A stretch of DNA of 64,000 bases, taken from Butyrivibrio sp. XPD2002 (lineage in GTDB: Bacteria > Bacillota > Clostridia > Lachnospirales > Lachnospiraceae). The number at the start of each line of letters is the position of its first letter. Position 1 is the stretch's first letter. Below the pieces are notes generated by a model, which saw only the letters and a list, made by a program, of their open reading frames with translations, made no database searches and was not told the DNA's origin. The DNA lies in the NCBI RefSeq assembly GCF_000423945.1, contig NZ_AUIY01000001.1:620001-684000 (forward strand), read 5' to 3'. This document shows, one piece after another, positions 1 through 8,205 of this stretch. The position numbers and the translations under genes were made by a program.

Positions 1-335
1 ACTGTATCGTACATAACGTTAAGAGAAGAATTACCATAGATAATAATATTCTCAGGCTTATTCTCCATCATTGCACCGATAAGCACCTTAGCCTCATGGA
101 TACCATCAAGAACACCGTAGTTACGGCAGTCCGTTCCATCCTCGCAGGACAGATCAGCCTCAGAATTAAGTGTATCCATCATTCCCATGGAAATATCAAG
201 CTGCTCGTGGCACGGCTTACCTCTTGCCATGTTAAGAGTCAGATCCATGTCCTGGAATCTCTTGTATTCAGCACGCAAATTAGCAAGTTCTTTTTCAAGC
301 TCCTGCTTTGTCATCTCCTTATAATCTTTAATCAT
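1..335 (-). CDS. MocR-like PLP aminotransferase, 5' part only (runs off the window)
   Basis: Only about the first 111 codons are present; the rest lies before position 1. The translation starts MIKDYKEMTKQELEKELANL and continues with LTLNMARGKP, EDGTDCRNYGVLDG and IIIYGNSSLN. These resemble the N-terminus of the clostridial fold-type I aspartate/alanine aminotransferase group (Aminotran_MocR-like), pyridoxal-phosphate enzymes of the cytosol. An AGGAG Shine-Dalgarno lies about 8 nt before the ATG at 335. The catalytic lysine is outside the window, so activity cannot be checked. Substrate is unknown; a class I aminotransferase role is likely from the family. Confidence 0.75.
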   Translation of the reverse strand, partial: MIKDYKEMTKQELEKELANLRAEYKRFQDMDLTLNMARGKPCHEQLDISMGMMDTLNSEADLSCEDGTDCRNYGVLDGIHEAKVLIGAMMENKPENIIIYGNSSLNVMYDT

Positions 336-402
336 AATTTAAAAGCTCCTCACTTCGATTTAAACTGCTAAAAATTATACAACATTTTGCAATTCTAAAA
401 AA

Positions 403-510
403 GAGTTTTGCTTGCAAAACTCTCGCGCCGAGTGCGGATGCTTTAGCATCATATACATTTCGCACGAGTGCGCATCCTCGCGGAGCGTTTTAATTTCGTA
501 AGAAATTAAA
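403..510. repeat. Cluster of small palindromes, repeat-like
   Basis: Three perfect inverted repeats sit side by side between two minus-strand genes: GAGTTTTGC/GCAAAACTC at 403-422, GATGC/GCATC at 437-450 and TTTAATTTC/GAAATTAAA at 489-510. Between them is GC-rich sequence with repeated GAGTGCG/GCACGAG words, unlike the AT-rich surroundings. There is no open frame of note. It may be a dispersed intergenic repeat; nothing in the window shows a second copy. Confidence 0.4.
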
Positions 511-541
511 AAATAGCCAACGCATAATTATGCGTTGGCTA
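506..541 (-). terminator. Rho-independent terminator after the HDOD gene
   Basis: Perfect hairpin with arms TAGCCAACGCATAA/TTATGCGTTGGCTA at 514-541, followed on the minus strand by TTTTTTAA. It lies 18 nt past the stop of the gene ending at 560. Confidence 0.85.
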
Positions 542-559
542 AATATACATTTCAGATAA

Positions 560-1789
560 TTATTTGATAGGATCAATGAGATCTCTATACCACTTAAGTG
601 CATCGGTATATGCCTTATACACTGCATCCATCTCCAGATTCTCAAGAATCATAAGTCTGGATACTTCCTGCCATGAAGCATTTTCATATTCAAACATAAG
701 CTGCATAATAGGCCACAGATCACCGCTTCTGCGAAGAAGAACATCCTCGATCTTCTTTGATACATGAACCAGCTTAAGGGATTGCTCCATGGTCTGGTCG
801 AGCATTACATCGAGAAGTGAGAACAGTCCGGCAAGGAACAGCTCAGCTGCAAAGCCCTTTACCTCGTAGCACTCTGCAAGATTCTCTGCGAATTTTGCAC
901 GTACCATTGATATACGCATGATCTCACTGGGCTTATCTGAGCAGAGCTCCTTTGTAACCGCAGTGTTGATCCACCTCTTCAGTTCCTTCTGACCGAGCAT
1001 TGCAGCCGCATGTCTTACGGATGTGATCTCGGAGTTGATGGTAAGGTGATTAACCATCTCAAGAAGTGAAATTACAAGAGCGGGGTCTTTTCCGATAACG
1101 TCAGCAGCATCCTGCAGATCAAAATCAGGATTGTTAACCACGTTCAAAAGCTCTATGTATGTCACCTTCAAAGGTGCTACTGTCTTTTCTGATTCTTCAA
1201 CGGGTAAACGGAAGAAATTACCCTCGTAGAGATCATAAGCACCGTCAGATGCAAGTCTCTCATAATCTTCCTTGGTGTCCACACCTACAGCACAGAGCTT
1301 AATATTGGGATATGCTCTGTTGAAATAAATTCTGGCGCTGCGGATATTGATTTTCCTGTGATCCAGGAGAATATAATCACACATATCGAGAATAGGCTTA
1401 TAGGTCTCAAACTGATTACCTGCAAGCTTACGGATTGCAATCTTATATCCCTGACCACGAAGATCCCATAATCTGGACAGATATGGCTCCTCTGGAAGGA
1501 CGGAAGTATCAAGCAGTAACACTATGATGTCCTTGGGAGCTTTGCATTGTTCTTCTATATTGGCAAAAAGTGAAATGTTGGTTATCTCAACAAATACTTC
1601 TTTTCCACCTGAAAGTACAGATGTCCCGATACTTTCAACAATATCGAGTCCAACAATATTAACAACATTATCGAGGAAACCAGTGCCCATGAGATGGGGA
1701 TGCATAAGATGATTATCTCTTTGCGCAAAAACAGAATATGCGCAAACCTTCATTTCATCATCAAACAACGGAATAAGCGAAGCAAGCAT
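560..1789 (-). CDS. YuxH-type signalling protein: degenerate EAL domain plus HDOD domain
   Basis: A 409-residue cytosolic protein. The N-terminal half (about 1-205) has the order of an EAL fold but lacks the EAL signature and other phosphodiesterase motifs, so it probably does not cleave c-di-GMP. The C-terminal half (about 210-400) is an HDOD domain, with LEMVNHLTINSEITSVRHAA and LGQKELKRWINTAVTKELC typical of the family (COG3434). HDOD-EAL proteins are regulatory; some affect motility and c-di-GMP networks, but the exact role is unknown. It looks monocistronic: a promoter TTGTTT-17-TATAAT lies about 1.85 kb on the minus strand, AAAGGAG precedes the ATG and a terminator follows. It is one of four c-di-GMP-linked proteins in the window. 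Confidence 0.85.
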   Translation of the reverse strand: MLASLIPLFDDEMKVCAYSVFAQRDNHLMHPHLMGTGFLDNVVNIVGLDIVESIGTSVLSGGKEVFVEITNISLFANIEEQCKAPKDIIVLLLDTSVLPEEPYLSRLWDLRGQGYKIAIRKLAGNQFETYKPILDMCDYILLDHRKINIRSARIYFNRAYPNIKLCAVGVDTKEDYERLASDGAYDLYEGNFFRLPVEESEKTVAPLKVTYIELLNVVNNPDFDLQDAADVIGKDPALVISLLEMVNHLTINSEITSVRHAAAMLGQKELKRWINTAVTKELCSDKPSEIMRISMVRAKFAENLAECYEVKGFAAELFLAGLFSLLDVMLDQTMEQSLKLVHVSKKIEDVLLRRSGDLWPIMQLMFEYENASWQEVSRLMILENLEMDAVYKAYTDALKWYRDLIDPIK

Positions 1790-1897
1790 TACATTACTCC
1801 TTTCGAACAGTCTCGAATATCGTAAAAATATGTCTGTTAATTTATTATATCATCACAAAATAGTATAAACAATATAACGCTTGAAGAATTTACTCAA

Positions 1898-1927
1898 AGA
1901 AAAAAAACAGCCAACTAGGGCTGTTTA
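1898..1927 (-). terminator. Terminator of the 6S RNA
   Basis: Minus-strand hairpin AACAGCC/GGCTGTT with a CTAGT loop region, followed by a run of eight T. It closes the 6S RNA transcript and separates it from the promoter of the HDOD gene. Confidence 0.8.
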
Positions 1928-1929
1928 AA

Positions 1930-2176
1930 AATAATCCCGAGGATGCCGGTTCCGGTTATTTGACTCCTAGCAAACGCCAGGTGGGTTACCGCAGCCCTTT
2001 TCGCTGTCTTCCTCTCCCATAGCTTGTCTGCACATGTGCAGGGCCGGAGGCGTGACATTTGAAAATGCGATCTAGGTGTCCCGTTTAAAGTAACTGTAGG
2101 TTCAAATTAAACCGGAGTTGTCGAACATCTCAGGCGAGCTCAAGGCTCGATATAAACCACTCTCTGGTGGTTCTTT
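1930..2176 (-). ncRNA. ssrS: 6S RNA
   Basis: A non-coding stretch with a strong minus-strand promoter and its own terminator. The 5' part reads CCTGAGATGTTCGAC, the hallmark 5' side of 6S RNA. The 3' part reads CACCTGGCGTTTGCTAGGAG and then CATCCTCGGG. The arms CCUGAGAUG (2126-2134) and CAUCCUCGGG (1936-1945) pair along their length with one bulge, forming the closing stem that brings both ends together as in known 6S RNAs. A small extra hairpin (AACCACC/GTGGTT, about 2152-2169) lies at the 5' end and may be removed on maturation. 6S RNA binds housekeeping RNA polymerase in stationary phase. Identified by motif and hand folding, not by a covariance model. Confidence 0.78.
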
Positions 2177-2182
2177 AATTAC

Positions 2183-2210
2183 ATTATAATTCATAGTATT
2201 CTGAAATCAA
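2183..2210 (-). promoter_or_regulatory. SigA promoter of the 6S RNA
   Basis: Minus-strand TTGATT (-35, 2205-2210) and TATAAT (-10, 2183-2188) with a 16-nt spacer. The predicted start is near 2176. Confidence 0.65.
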
Positions 2211-2245
2211 TAGATTTTCCCTAAAAAATTCTTAATATTATATGA

Positions 2246-2286
2246 AGAAAAGCGCATGAAATCCACGTTTCAGGCGCTTTTTTTGT
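2246..2286 (-). terminator. Hairpin terminator after the aminopeptidase P gene
   Basis: Stem AAGCGC-TGAAA/TTTCA-GCGCTT. It ends in TTTTCTT on the minus strand and TTTTTTT on the plus strand, so it could work both ways. On the minus strand it ends the thrC-citrate synthase-pepP transcript. Confidence 0.65.
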
Positions 2287-2359
2287 GAAATTTTATTTCG
2301 CTTATCCGTTAGTCTGTCTGCCACCTTCTCCCCATGGAAAAAGCTATGCATTTCAGGCT

Positions 2360-4177
2360 TTATAAGGCTTTTGTCTCTTCCTTTAACCACTCCTGAATTT
2401 CAGGCTCCTCGATAAGAGGAAGGAGTGTTTTGCAGACCAATTTATTGTACTCATTAATTGCCTTCACTTCTCTGGGCTGTAAGTACTTTTTGTCAATTGC
2501 ATCACGGTCAAGAGGTACATAGGTCAGATGTCTGAACTCAAGGAACTGACCATCACTGTTCTTCTCACCATTTACGACCTCAAGGATATTCTCGATTCTG
2601 ATACCGTGCTTACCCTCGATATAAACACCGGGCTCATCAGACATTATCATGCCGACCTTAAGCGCAGCCTCATCCTCTGAGGATCTGGACTTCCATCTGA
2701 TGCTGTGAGGTCCCTCATGAACGTTAAGCATATAGCCTATTCCATGACCTGTTCCGCACTTGTAATCAATACCGATGTTCCAAAGGGGCTGTCTTGCAAG
2801 GATATCAAGATTTCTACCATTGCAGCCCTCAAGGAAATGTGCATTTGCAAGCTGAAGCATTCCGACAGCTGTCAGAGTGTAGTGCTTCTTCTCATCATCA
2901 GTAAGGGGTCCTAAGGTTATTGTTCTTGTTACATCTGTGGTACCGCCCATATAGGTTGCACCGGAATCTACAAGAAGGAAGCCTTCTGCTGCAAGCTCTG
3001 CGTTTGAATCCTCAGTAGCTTCATAATGCATCATTGCTGCATTATCCTTGTAAGCACTGATCGTAGGGAATGAAAGCTCGATGAATCCCGGAAGGACTGC
3101 TCTCATACCGTCAAGATGCATTGCTGCCGTATACTCGTTTAACTTAGCACCATTTTTAATCTCATTTTTAACCCAGTAGATGAACTTAGTAAGAACTGCG
3201 CTGTCCTTGATATAAACCTCGCGGATGTTCTTAATCTCAGTCTCATTCTTGCAGGCCTTCATCATCTCAGTAGGATCATAGATATTCTTGATGCCTGCGC
3301 CTGCGGACTCTGAGTTGTCCTTAACTGTCCTGTATACGGAATAGCTTACGTTTCTCTCATCGTAGAGAGTTATGCCTTCGTACTCATATTCATCAAGCCA
3401 TGAAATAATGCGGTTATAAGCAACAAGTTCAATACCGTTATTTTCACAGTAAGCGCGAACCTCGTCATTAAGCTCATCAAACTGAACGAACATGCTTACA
3501 GATTTTTTTGTGATAAAAAGGTAGCTCAGGATAACGGGATTGCACTCTACGTCGTTACCTCTTAAGTTAGTGAGCCAGCAGATATCATCCAGCTTACAAA
3601 GAAGGTAGGAATTAGCTTTTTCCTTCTCCATAACCTCTCTTACCTCTGCAAGCTTTTCTGCAAAGGACTTACCACAGAGCTCATCTGAAAGAACATAAAT
3701 AGGATTGCAGGGAAGCGCAGGTCTGTCTGCCCATACCTCACCGGCAAGGTCCTTATCAAACTTTATCTTGATCTGTTTTTTCTTAAGCTTGTTCTCGTAG
3801 GAAAGGCCTTCCCTTGCAGGAACCACTTTTCCATCAAAACCGAGAACCTGGCCGTTTTCCATATTATCAAAAAGATATTCCGAGATAGTCGGCACGCCCT
3901 CTTCACCCATCTTGTAAAGAGTTACCCCTGTACCCTTCATCTCTCTCTCAGCCTGAATGAAATATCTTCCATCAGTCCACATTCCTGCCCAGTCCTTAGA
4001 AACAACAAGTGTTCCGTTGGAGCCTGTAAATCCGCAGAAATACTCTCTCGCTTTAAAAAAGTCCGCTGAATACTCAGAATTGTGATAATCCGATGTAGGC
4101 ATAAGATAATAATCAATGCCGTATGTGGTCATCTTTTCTCTGAGGGCAGAGAGTCTGTCCTGTATAACTTTGTTCAT
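2360..4177 (-). CDS. pepP: Xaa-Pro aminopeptidase (aminopeptidase P, M24B)
   Basis: A 605-residue cytosolic metallopeptidase that removes N-terminal residues before proline. Two creatinase-like N-terminal domains (about 1-300) precede the pita-bread catalytic domain (about 305-530) and a short C-terminal domain, the long three-domain form. Visible metal ligands are two Asp in VDSGATYMGGTTDVTRT, His in GTGHGIG, Glu in SDEPG and Glu in RIEN. The frame is open upstream to 4237, but GGGAGG stands 11 nt before the ATG at 4177 and this start avoids overlap with the citrate synthase stop at 4200. Last gene of a thrC-citrate synthase-pepP operon. No signal peptide. Confidence 0.93.
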   Translation of the reverse strand: MNKVIQDRLSALREKMTTYGIDYYLMPTSDYHNSEYSADFFKAREYFCGFTGSNGTLVVSKDWAGMWTDGRYFIQAEREMKGTGVTLYKMGEEGVPTISEYLFDNMENGQVLGFDGKVVPAREGLSYENKLKKKQIKIKFDKDLAGEVWADRPALPCNPIYVLSDELCGKSFAEKLAEVREVMEKEKANSYLLCKLDDICWLTNLRGNDVECNPVILSYLFITKKSVSMFVQFDELNDEVRAYCENNGIELVAYNRIISWLDEYEYEGITLYDERNVSYSVYRTVKDNSESAGAGIKNIYDPTEMMKACKNETEIKNIREVYIKDSAVLTKFIYWVKNEIKNGAKLNEYTAAMHLDGMRAVLPGFIELSFPTISAYKDNAAMMHYEATEDSNAELAAEGFLLVDSGATYMGGTTDVTRTITLGPLTDDEKKHYTLTAVGMLQLANAHFLEGCNGRNLDILARQPLWNIGIDYKCGTGHGIGYMLNVHEGPHSIRWKSRSSEDEAALKVGMIMSDEPGVYIEGKHGIRIENILEVVNGEKNSDGQFLEFRHLTYVPLDRDAIDKKYLQPREVKAINEYNKLVCKTLLPLIEEPEIQEWLKEETKAL

Positions 4178-4199
4178 TAAAAATATATCCTCCCTAAGA

Positions 4200-5579
4200 T
4201 TATCGTTTTTCCATCGGAACATAGTCATAGATATCACTTACAGCCATGTATGCAGGACGAATAATCTTACTATTATTTGCAAGCTCCTCCATTCTGTGAG
4301 CACTCCAACCAACGATACGTGCAATAGCAAACATCGGTGTGAAAAGCTCCTCAGGAAGCTCAAGCATCTTATATACAAATCCGGAATAGAAATCGACGTT
4401 AATACTTACACCCTTGTACATCTTGCGCTCGCTACTTATAACCTCAGGAGCAAGACGCTCAACCATCTCATAAAGAGCAAGCTCTTTTTCCATTCCCTTT
4501 TCCTTGGCAAGCTTAACAGTATACTCCTTAAGAAGAACTGCTCTCGGGTCAGACTTTGAATAAATAGCATGACCTACACCATAGATAAGACCGGCTTTAT
4601 CAAAGGCCTCCTTGTTAAGGAGCTTACCGAGATAGGCCTTAACCTCTTCCTCATCTGCCCAGTCCTTAAGCTCTTTTTCCATCTGGTCAAACATGTGAAT
4701 AACCTTGATGTTGGCACCACCGTGACGGGGTCCCTTAAGAGATCCGATAGCTGCTGCTATAACAGAGTAGGTATCTGTCATTGATGAGCTCACAACGTGA
4801 GTTGTGAAGGATGAGTTGTTACCACCACCATGCTCCATATGGAGAATAAGGCAGATATCAAGAAGCCTTGCCTCAAGCTCTGTGTACTTACTGTCCGGAC
4901 GAAGAAGATACAGAATGTGCTCTGCTGTTGAGAGCTCTGCCTTTGGCGGATGTATGAAAAGACTGTTGCCTTCATGATAGTGGTTATAAGCCTGATAACC
5001 GTAAATAGCCAGAAGCGGGAACAGACTTATCATCTGAAGACTCTGCCTTAATACATTAGGCATGGATACGTCATCAGCGTGATTATCATAAGAATATAAG
5101 GTAAGCACACTTCTTGAAAGCGTATTCATCATGTCACGGCTGGGAGCCTTCATGATGATATCTCTGACAAAGCCTGTAGGCAGAGATCTGTAGAAGCCTA
5201 AAAGCTGTGTGAAGCCCTGAAGCTCATCCTTATCCGGAAGCTTACCGAAAAGAAGCAGATATGCTGCCTCTTCGAAGCCGAATTTAGATTCACTGGCAGT
5301 TCCATGAACAATATCTCTAACATTTATGCCGCGGTAAAAAAGCTCACCGTCAGCAGGAATCCTTTCCCCATTAACTTCCTTAGTAGCATTGATTGTGGAG
5401 ATGTTAGTAAGTCCTGTAAGAACGCCCTTACCATTTAAATCTCGAAGACCTCTTTTTACATCGTACTTAGCAAAAAGTTCGGGATCAATTCTATCTGCGC
5501 CCTCAACAACCTTCGCGAGATCTACTAATTCCGGTGTGTTATCTGAGTAAATGTTTCTCTCGTTATCTTTGTTTCCCAT
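4200..5579 (-). CDS. gltA: Citrate synthase
   Basis: A 459-residue protein matching citrate synthase, which condenses oxaloacetate and acetyl-CoA. Catalytic segments are visible: His in LILHMEHGGGNNSSF, His in YGVGHAIYSKSDPR, Asp in VDFYSGF, and the CoA/citrate-contacting SAHRMEEL. The N-terminal extension of about 60 residues and the HMEHGGGNNSSF segment are typical of clostridial versions. AGGAGG precedes the ATG. It lies 19 nt after thrC and 22 nt before pepP, so co-transcription is very likely. In a fermentative anaerobe the usual role is the oxidative branch to 2-oxoglutarate and glutamate; no aconitase or isocitrate dehydrogenase gene is in view. Confidence 0.95.
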   Translation of the reverse strand: MGNKDNERNIYSDNTPELVDLAKVVEGADRIDPELFAKYDVKRGLRDLNGKGVLTGLTNISTINATKEVNGERIPADGELFYRGINVRDIVHGTASESKFGFEEAAYLLLFGKLPDKDELQGFTQLLGFYRSLPTGFVRDIIMKAPSRDMMNTLSRSVLTLYSYDNHADDVSMPNVLRQSLQMISLFPLLAIYGYQAYNHYHEGNSLFIHPPKAELSTAEHILYLLRPDSKYTELEARLLDICLILHMEHGGGNNSSFTTHVVSSSMTDTYSVIAAAIGSLKGPRHGGANIKVIHMFDQMEKELKDWADEEEVKAYLGKLLNKEAFDKAGLIYGVGHAIYSKSDPRAVLLKEYTVKLAKEKGMEKELALYEMVERLAPEVISSERKMYKGVSINVDFYSGFVYKMLELPEELFTPMFAIARIVGWSAHRMEELANNSKIIRPAYMAVSDIYDYVPMEKR

Positions 5580-5598
5580 ACTACCTCCTGTTTATAAT

Positions 5599-7083
5599 TT
5601 ACTGTAAAAAAGCACGAACAGCGTCAGCAAGTCCATCCTTTCCTACGATCTTGGTATGTCTTACAGCTGCATCACGTATAGATGTTACAGCCTCAGGTAT
5701 CTCGACCCCTGATACCTCTGAGAGCTTGTCAGCAAGTTGGAAGTCATCAAGATTTGCATCATCCTTACCAAGTGCCTGCATAACGCTTCTTGTAAACTTG
5801 TAAGGACTTGCAGTTGATGCGATAACAGTAACTGTCTTATCACCAGTTTCCTCAACATACTTTTTGTATACACTTGAAGCTACTGCTGTGTGAGTATCGA
5901 TAAGATATCCTGTCTTTTCGAAGAGCTCCTTGATAGCAGCTGCTGTCTCTTCCTCTGAAGCATATCCGCCAAAGAAGCATTCAAGTGACTGCTTCATTGA
6001 ATCGGTAATAGCATATTTTCCTTCCTCTGTAAGCTGCTTCATATATGAAGCATTCTTAGCTGCCTCATCGCCTGCGATGTGATAGATAAGTCTCTCAAGG
6101 TTGGATGAGATAAGAATATCCATTGAAGGTGATGTTGTGAGGATGAAATCACGATTTCTGTCATACTCACCTGTCTTGAAGAAATCATATAAAACCTTGT
6201 TTGAGTTTGAAGCGCATACAAAGGTCTTTATAGGAAGTCCCATCTTACGTGCATAGTAAGAAGCAAGGATATTACCGAAGTTACCTGTGGGAACTACTAC
6301 GTTTATCTCATCGCCCTCAGCGATTCTGCCTTCCTTAAGAAGGCGTGTGTATGCGTAAACATAATATACGATCTGAGGAACAAGTCTTCCGATATTGATT
6401 GAGTTAGCGGATGAGAACTGGAAGCCCTTGGCATCAAGCTCCTTGGCAAAATCGGGATCTGTGAAGATCTTCTTAACGCCTGTCTGAGCGTCATCAAAGT
6501 TACCCTCGATACCGATAACGCAGGTGTTATCTCCCTCCTGGGTTACCATCTGCTGCTTCTGGATAGGTGATACGCCATCCTTGGGATAGAATACGATGAT
6601 TCTTGTGCCCGGAACATCTGCAAAGCCTGCAAGTGCTGCCTTACCTGTGTCACCGCTGGTAGCTGTAAGAATAACGATCTCGTTCTTGATCTGATTCTTC
6701 TTGGCAGCTGTTGTCATAAGATAAGGAAGAATTGAAAGAGCCATATCCTTAAAAGCGATTGTCTTTCCGTGGTAAAGCTCTAAGTAGAAGGCACCGTCTG
6801 CCTCTGTCATGGGAGCCATCTCCTCAGTATCAAACTTGGAGTCATAGGCATGATCAATACAATAACGAAGCTCTTCCTCGGTAAAATCAGTAAACAAAAG
6901 CTTCATAACCTGATAAGCTGTCTCGCGATAATCCATCTCCTTAAGCTCTGCAAAAGTCTTGTCAAGCTTAGGGAAACTGTCCGGAACAAAAAGTCCTCCG
7001 TCTGACGCAAGTCCCTGCAGTATTGCCTGTGATGCAGTTACCTTTTGCTTATCTCCTCTGGTACTCGAATACATAACGTTCAT
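5599..7083 (-). CDS. thrC: Threonine synthase
   Basis: A 494-residue PLP enzyme turning O-phosphohomoserine into threonine. The PLP lysine lies in KTIAFKDMALS, followed by ILTATSGDTGKAAL and the phosphate-binding VPTGNFGNILA, which are diagnostic of the long form. An upstream in-frame ATG at 7101 is unlikely: its GAG GAG codons are the GGAGGAG Shine-Dalgarno for the ATG at 7083, so translation starts MNVMYSSTRGDKQK. First gene of the operon with citrate synthase and pepP. The 200-nt divergent spacer to the AP2 gene holds a small inverted repeat (GACTC/GAGTC, about 7153-7171) but no T-box signature. Confidence 0.95.
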   Translation of the reverse strand: MNVMYSSTRGDKQKVTASQAILQGLASDGGLFVPDSFPKLDKTFAELKEMDYRETAYQVMKLLFTDFTEEELRYCIDHAYDSKFDTEEMAPMTEADGAFYLELYHGKTIAFKDMALSILPYLMTTAAKKNQIKNEIVILTATSGDTGKAALAGFADVPGTRIIVFYPKDGVSPIQKQQMVTQEGDNTCVIGIEGNFDDAQTGVKKIFTDPDFAKELDAKGFQFSSANSINIGRLVPQIVYYVYAYTRLLKEGRIAEGDEINVVVPTGNFGNILASYYARKMGLPIKTFVCASNSNKVLYDFFKTGEYDRNRDFILTTSPSMDILISSNLERLIYHIAGDEAAKNASYMKQLTEEGKYAITDSMKQSLECFFGGYASEEETAAAIKELFEKTGYLIDTHTAVASSVYKKYVEETGDKTVTVIASTASPYKFTRSVMQALGKDDANLDDFQLADKLSEVSGVEIPEAVTSIRDAAVRHTKIVGKDGLADAVRAFLQ

Positions 7084-7304
7084 GTTGCTAGGCTCCTCCA
7101 TTTTCTTGTTCTGTCTTTGTTTTAGATATGATAAAATAAAAGTAATAAAAGATGACTCTACACTTATGAGTCTTAGAAATTTTTCTTATGAAAATAACTT
7201 TAATACTTTGAATAAAAAGTATACCACAAAAATGAATATAAATACAGTTATACATATGATGCTTTAGTGACTGCTGGCTTTAAGCTTATGGGGGTAAACT
7301 TAAA

Positions 7305-8120
7305 ATGACTGGTAAAGTTACGGGGGTGTATGAAACTTGTTTAAAGGACGGAACAAAGTCCTTTAGGGCGTCAATAACATTCAGGGGTAAGCACATAGCA
7401 CTTGGTTCCTTTTCCGATGCGAAGGCAGCGGGAAGGGCTTATTCTCAAGCGCAAAAAATTCTGACTGATAATTCCTATGAATTATCCTCTTACAGGAAGG
7501 GGCAGTCTCTGCCATTCGAAAAGTGTGTGGTTTTAGTTAATTTCAGAGACAAGGGCCTGTACATACCAACTCCGATTTACCTGGAAAAAAAGTATTTCTT
7601 CTATTATCTGTCACCACATCACACGCTGATTTTCGATATCGATGATCTGTTTTATTATTCATCTCATAAAATAATGAAGCGTGGCTCACATCTTTTTGTG
7701 GCTGACTATGGTTCACAGATAAGTATCCTCAGCAGATACGGAATAAGAAGCTATGCTGTTGAAGGCAGAGACTACCGCTTTGCCAACGGCAATTCCAATG
7801 ACCTTCGCTATGAAAATATCGAGGTACTAAACCGCTACCACGGTGTACGTCAGTACGCTGAGCGAGGCTTCCAGAAGTACAAAGCCGTCATTCATGTAAA
7901 TGGCGATTTTGTTGTGGGAAAATACAATACTGAAAACGAAGCTGCCATTGCCTATAACAAGGCTGCTGATGTTCTTAAGAAAAACGGCATAGACAGAAAC
8001 TATATGCTTAATTATATAGAAGATCTGACTGCTTCGGAGTATGCGGAAATTTATACAAAGATCCGTATATCGCCAAAAATAATAAAACTTACGGGAGATA
8101 ACATAAAGAAGGATGCGTAA
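7305..8120 (+). CDS. AP2-HNH-AP2 protein, degenerate homing-endonuclease-like
   Basis: A 271-residue soluble protein with an AP2/ERF-like DNA-binding repeat at each end. The first (about 1-52) contains SFRASITFRGKHIALGSFSD. The second (about 185-235) contains KYKAVIHVNGDFVVGKYNTE followed by EAAIAYNKAADVL. Between them (about 120-182) RDYRFANGNSNDLRYENIEV resembles the second half of an HNH domain (G-N-x-D-R-x-N), but the metal-binding histidines are not in their usual places. Bacterial AP2-HNH proteins are usually homing endonucleases; here the nuclease looks inactive, leaving a DNA binder. No intron or intein is nearby. A GGGGG stretch lies about 10 nt before the ATG. It ends just before a palindromic repeat. 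Confidence 0.65.
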   Translation: MTGKVTGVYETCLKDGTKSFRASITFRGKHIALGSFSDAKAAGRAYSQAQKILTDNSYELSSYRKGQSLPFEKCVVLVNFRDKGLYIPTPIYLEKKYFFYYLSPHHTLIFDIDDLFYYSSHKIMKRGSHLFVADYGSQISILSRYGIRSYAVEGRDYRFANGNSNDLRYENIEVLNRYHGVRQYAERGFQKYKAVIHVNGDFVVGKYNTENEAAIAYNKAADVLKKNGIDRNYMLNYIEDLTASEYAEIYTKIRISPKIIKLTGDNIKKDA

Positions 8121-8130
8121 CTATTGCCCT

Positions 8131-8205
8131 CATCCGGCGCTTCGCGCCACCTTCCCCCACTGTGGGAAGGCACAATATAATAATCCCGGCATAAATCGCC
8201 GGATG
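8131..8205 (+). repeat. Palindromic repeat element at the apbE start
   Basis: Terminal inverted arms CATCCGGCG (8131-8139) and CGCCGGATG (8197-8205) enclose two more perfect hairpins, GGCGC/GCGCC (8136-8148) and CCTTCCC/GGGAAGG (8150-8170). The layout and the CTTCCCCCACTGTGGGAAGG core look like the small palindromic elements scattered in Ruminococcaceae and Lachnospiraceae genomes. It lies 10 nt past the AP2 stop, and its right arm supplies the ATG at 8203, the best start for the ApbE lipoprotein. Confidence 0.7.

Noticed and set aside
96..371. Plus-strand frame of 91 codons at the window start
   Set aside because: It is antisense to the aminotransferase gene, which has clear family motifs and a ribosome site.
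1930..2176. Possible c-di-GMP riboswitch because of a CACGCCTCCGGCC word
   Set aside because: The GGGCAAA and GACGCAAAGC elements are absent, and the ends pair as a 6S RNA closing stem with its own terminator and no gene directly downstream under control.
7102..7304. T-box or amino-acid riboswitch before thrC
   Set aside because: No T-box sequence (TGGNACCGCG-like) and no leader of sufficient length with a terminator; only a small GACTC/GAGTC repeat is present.
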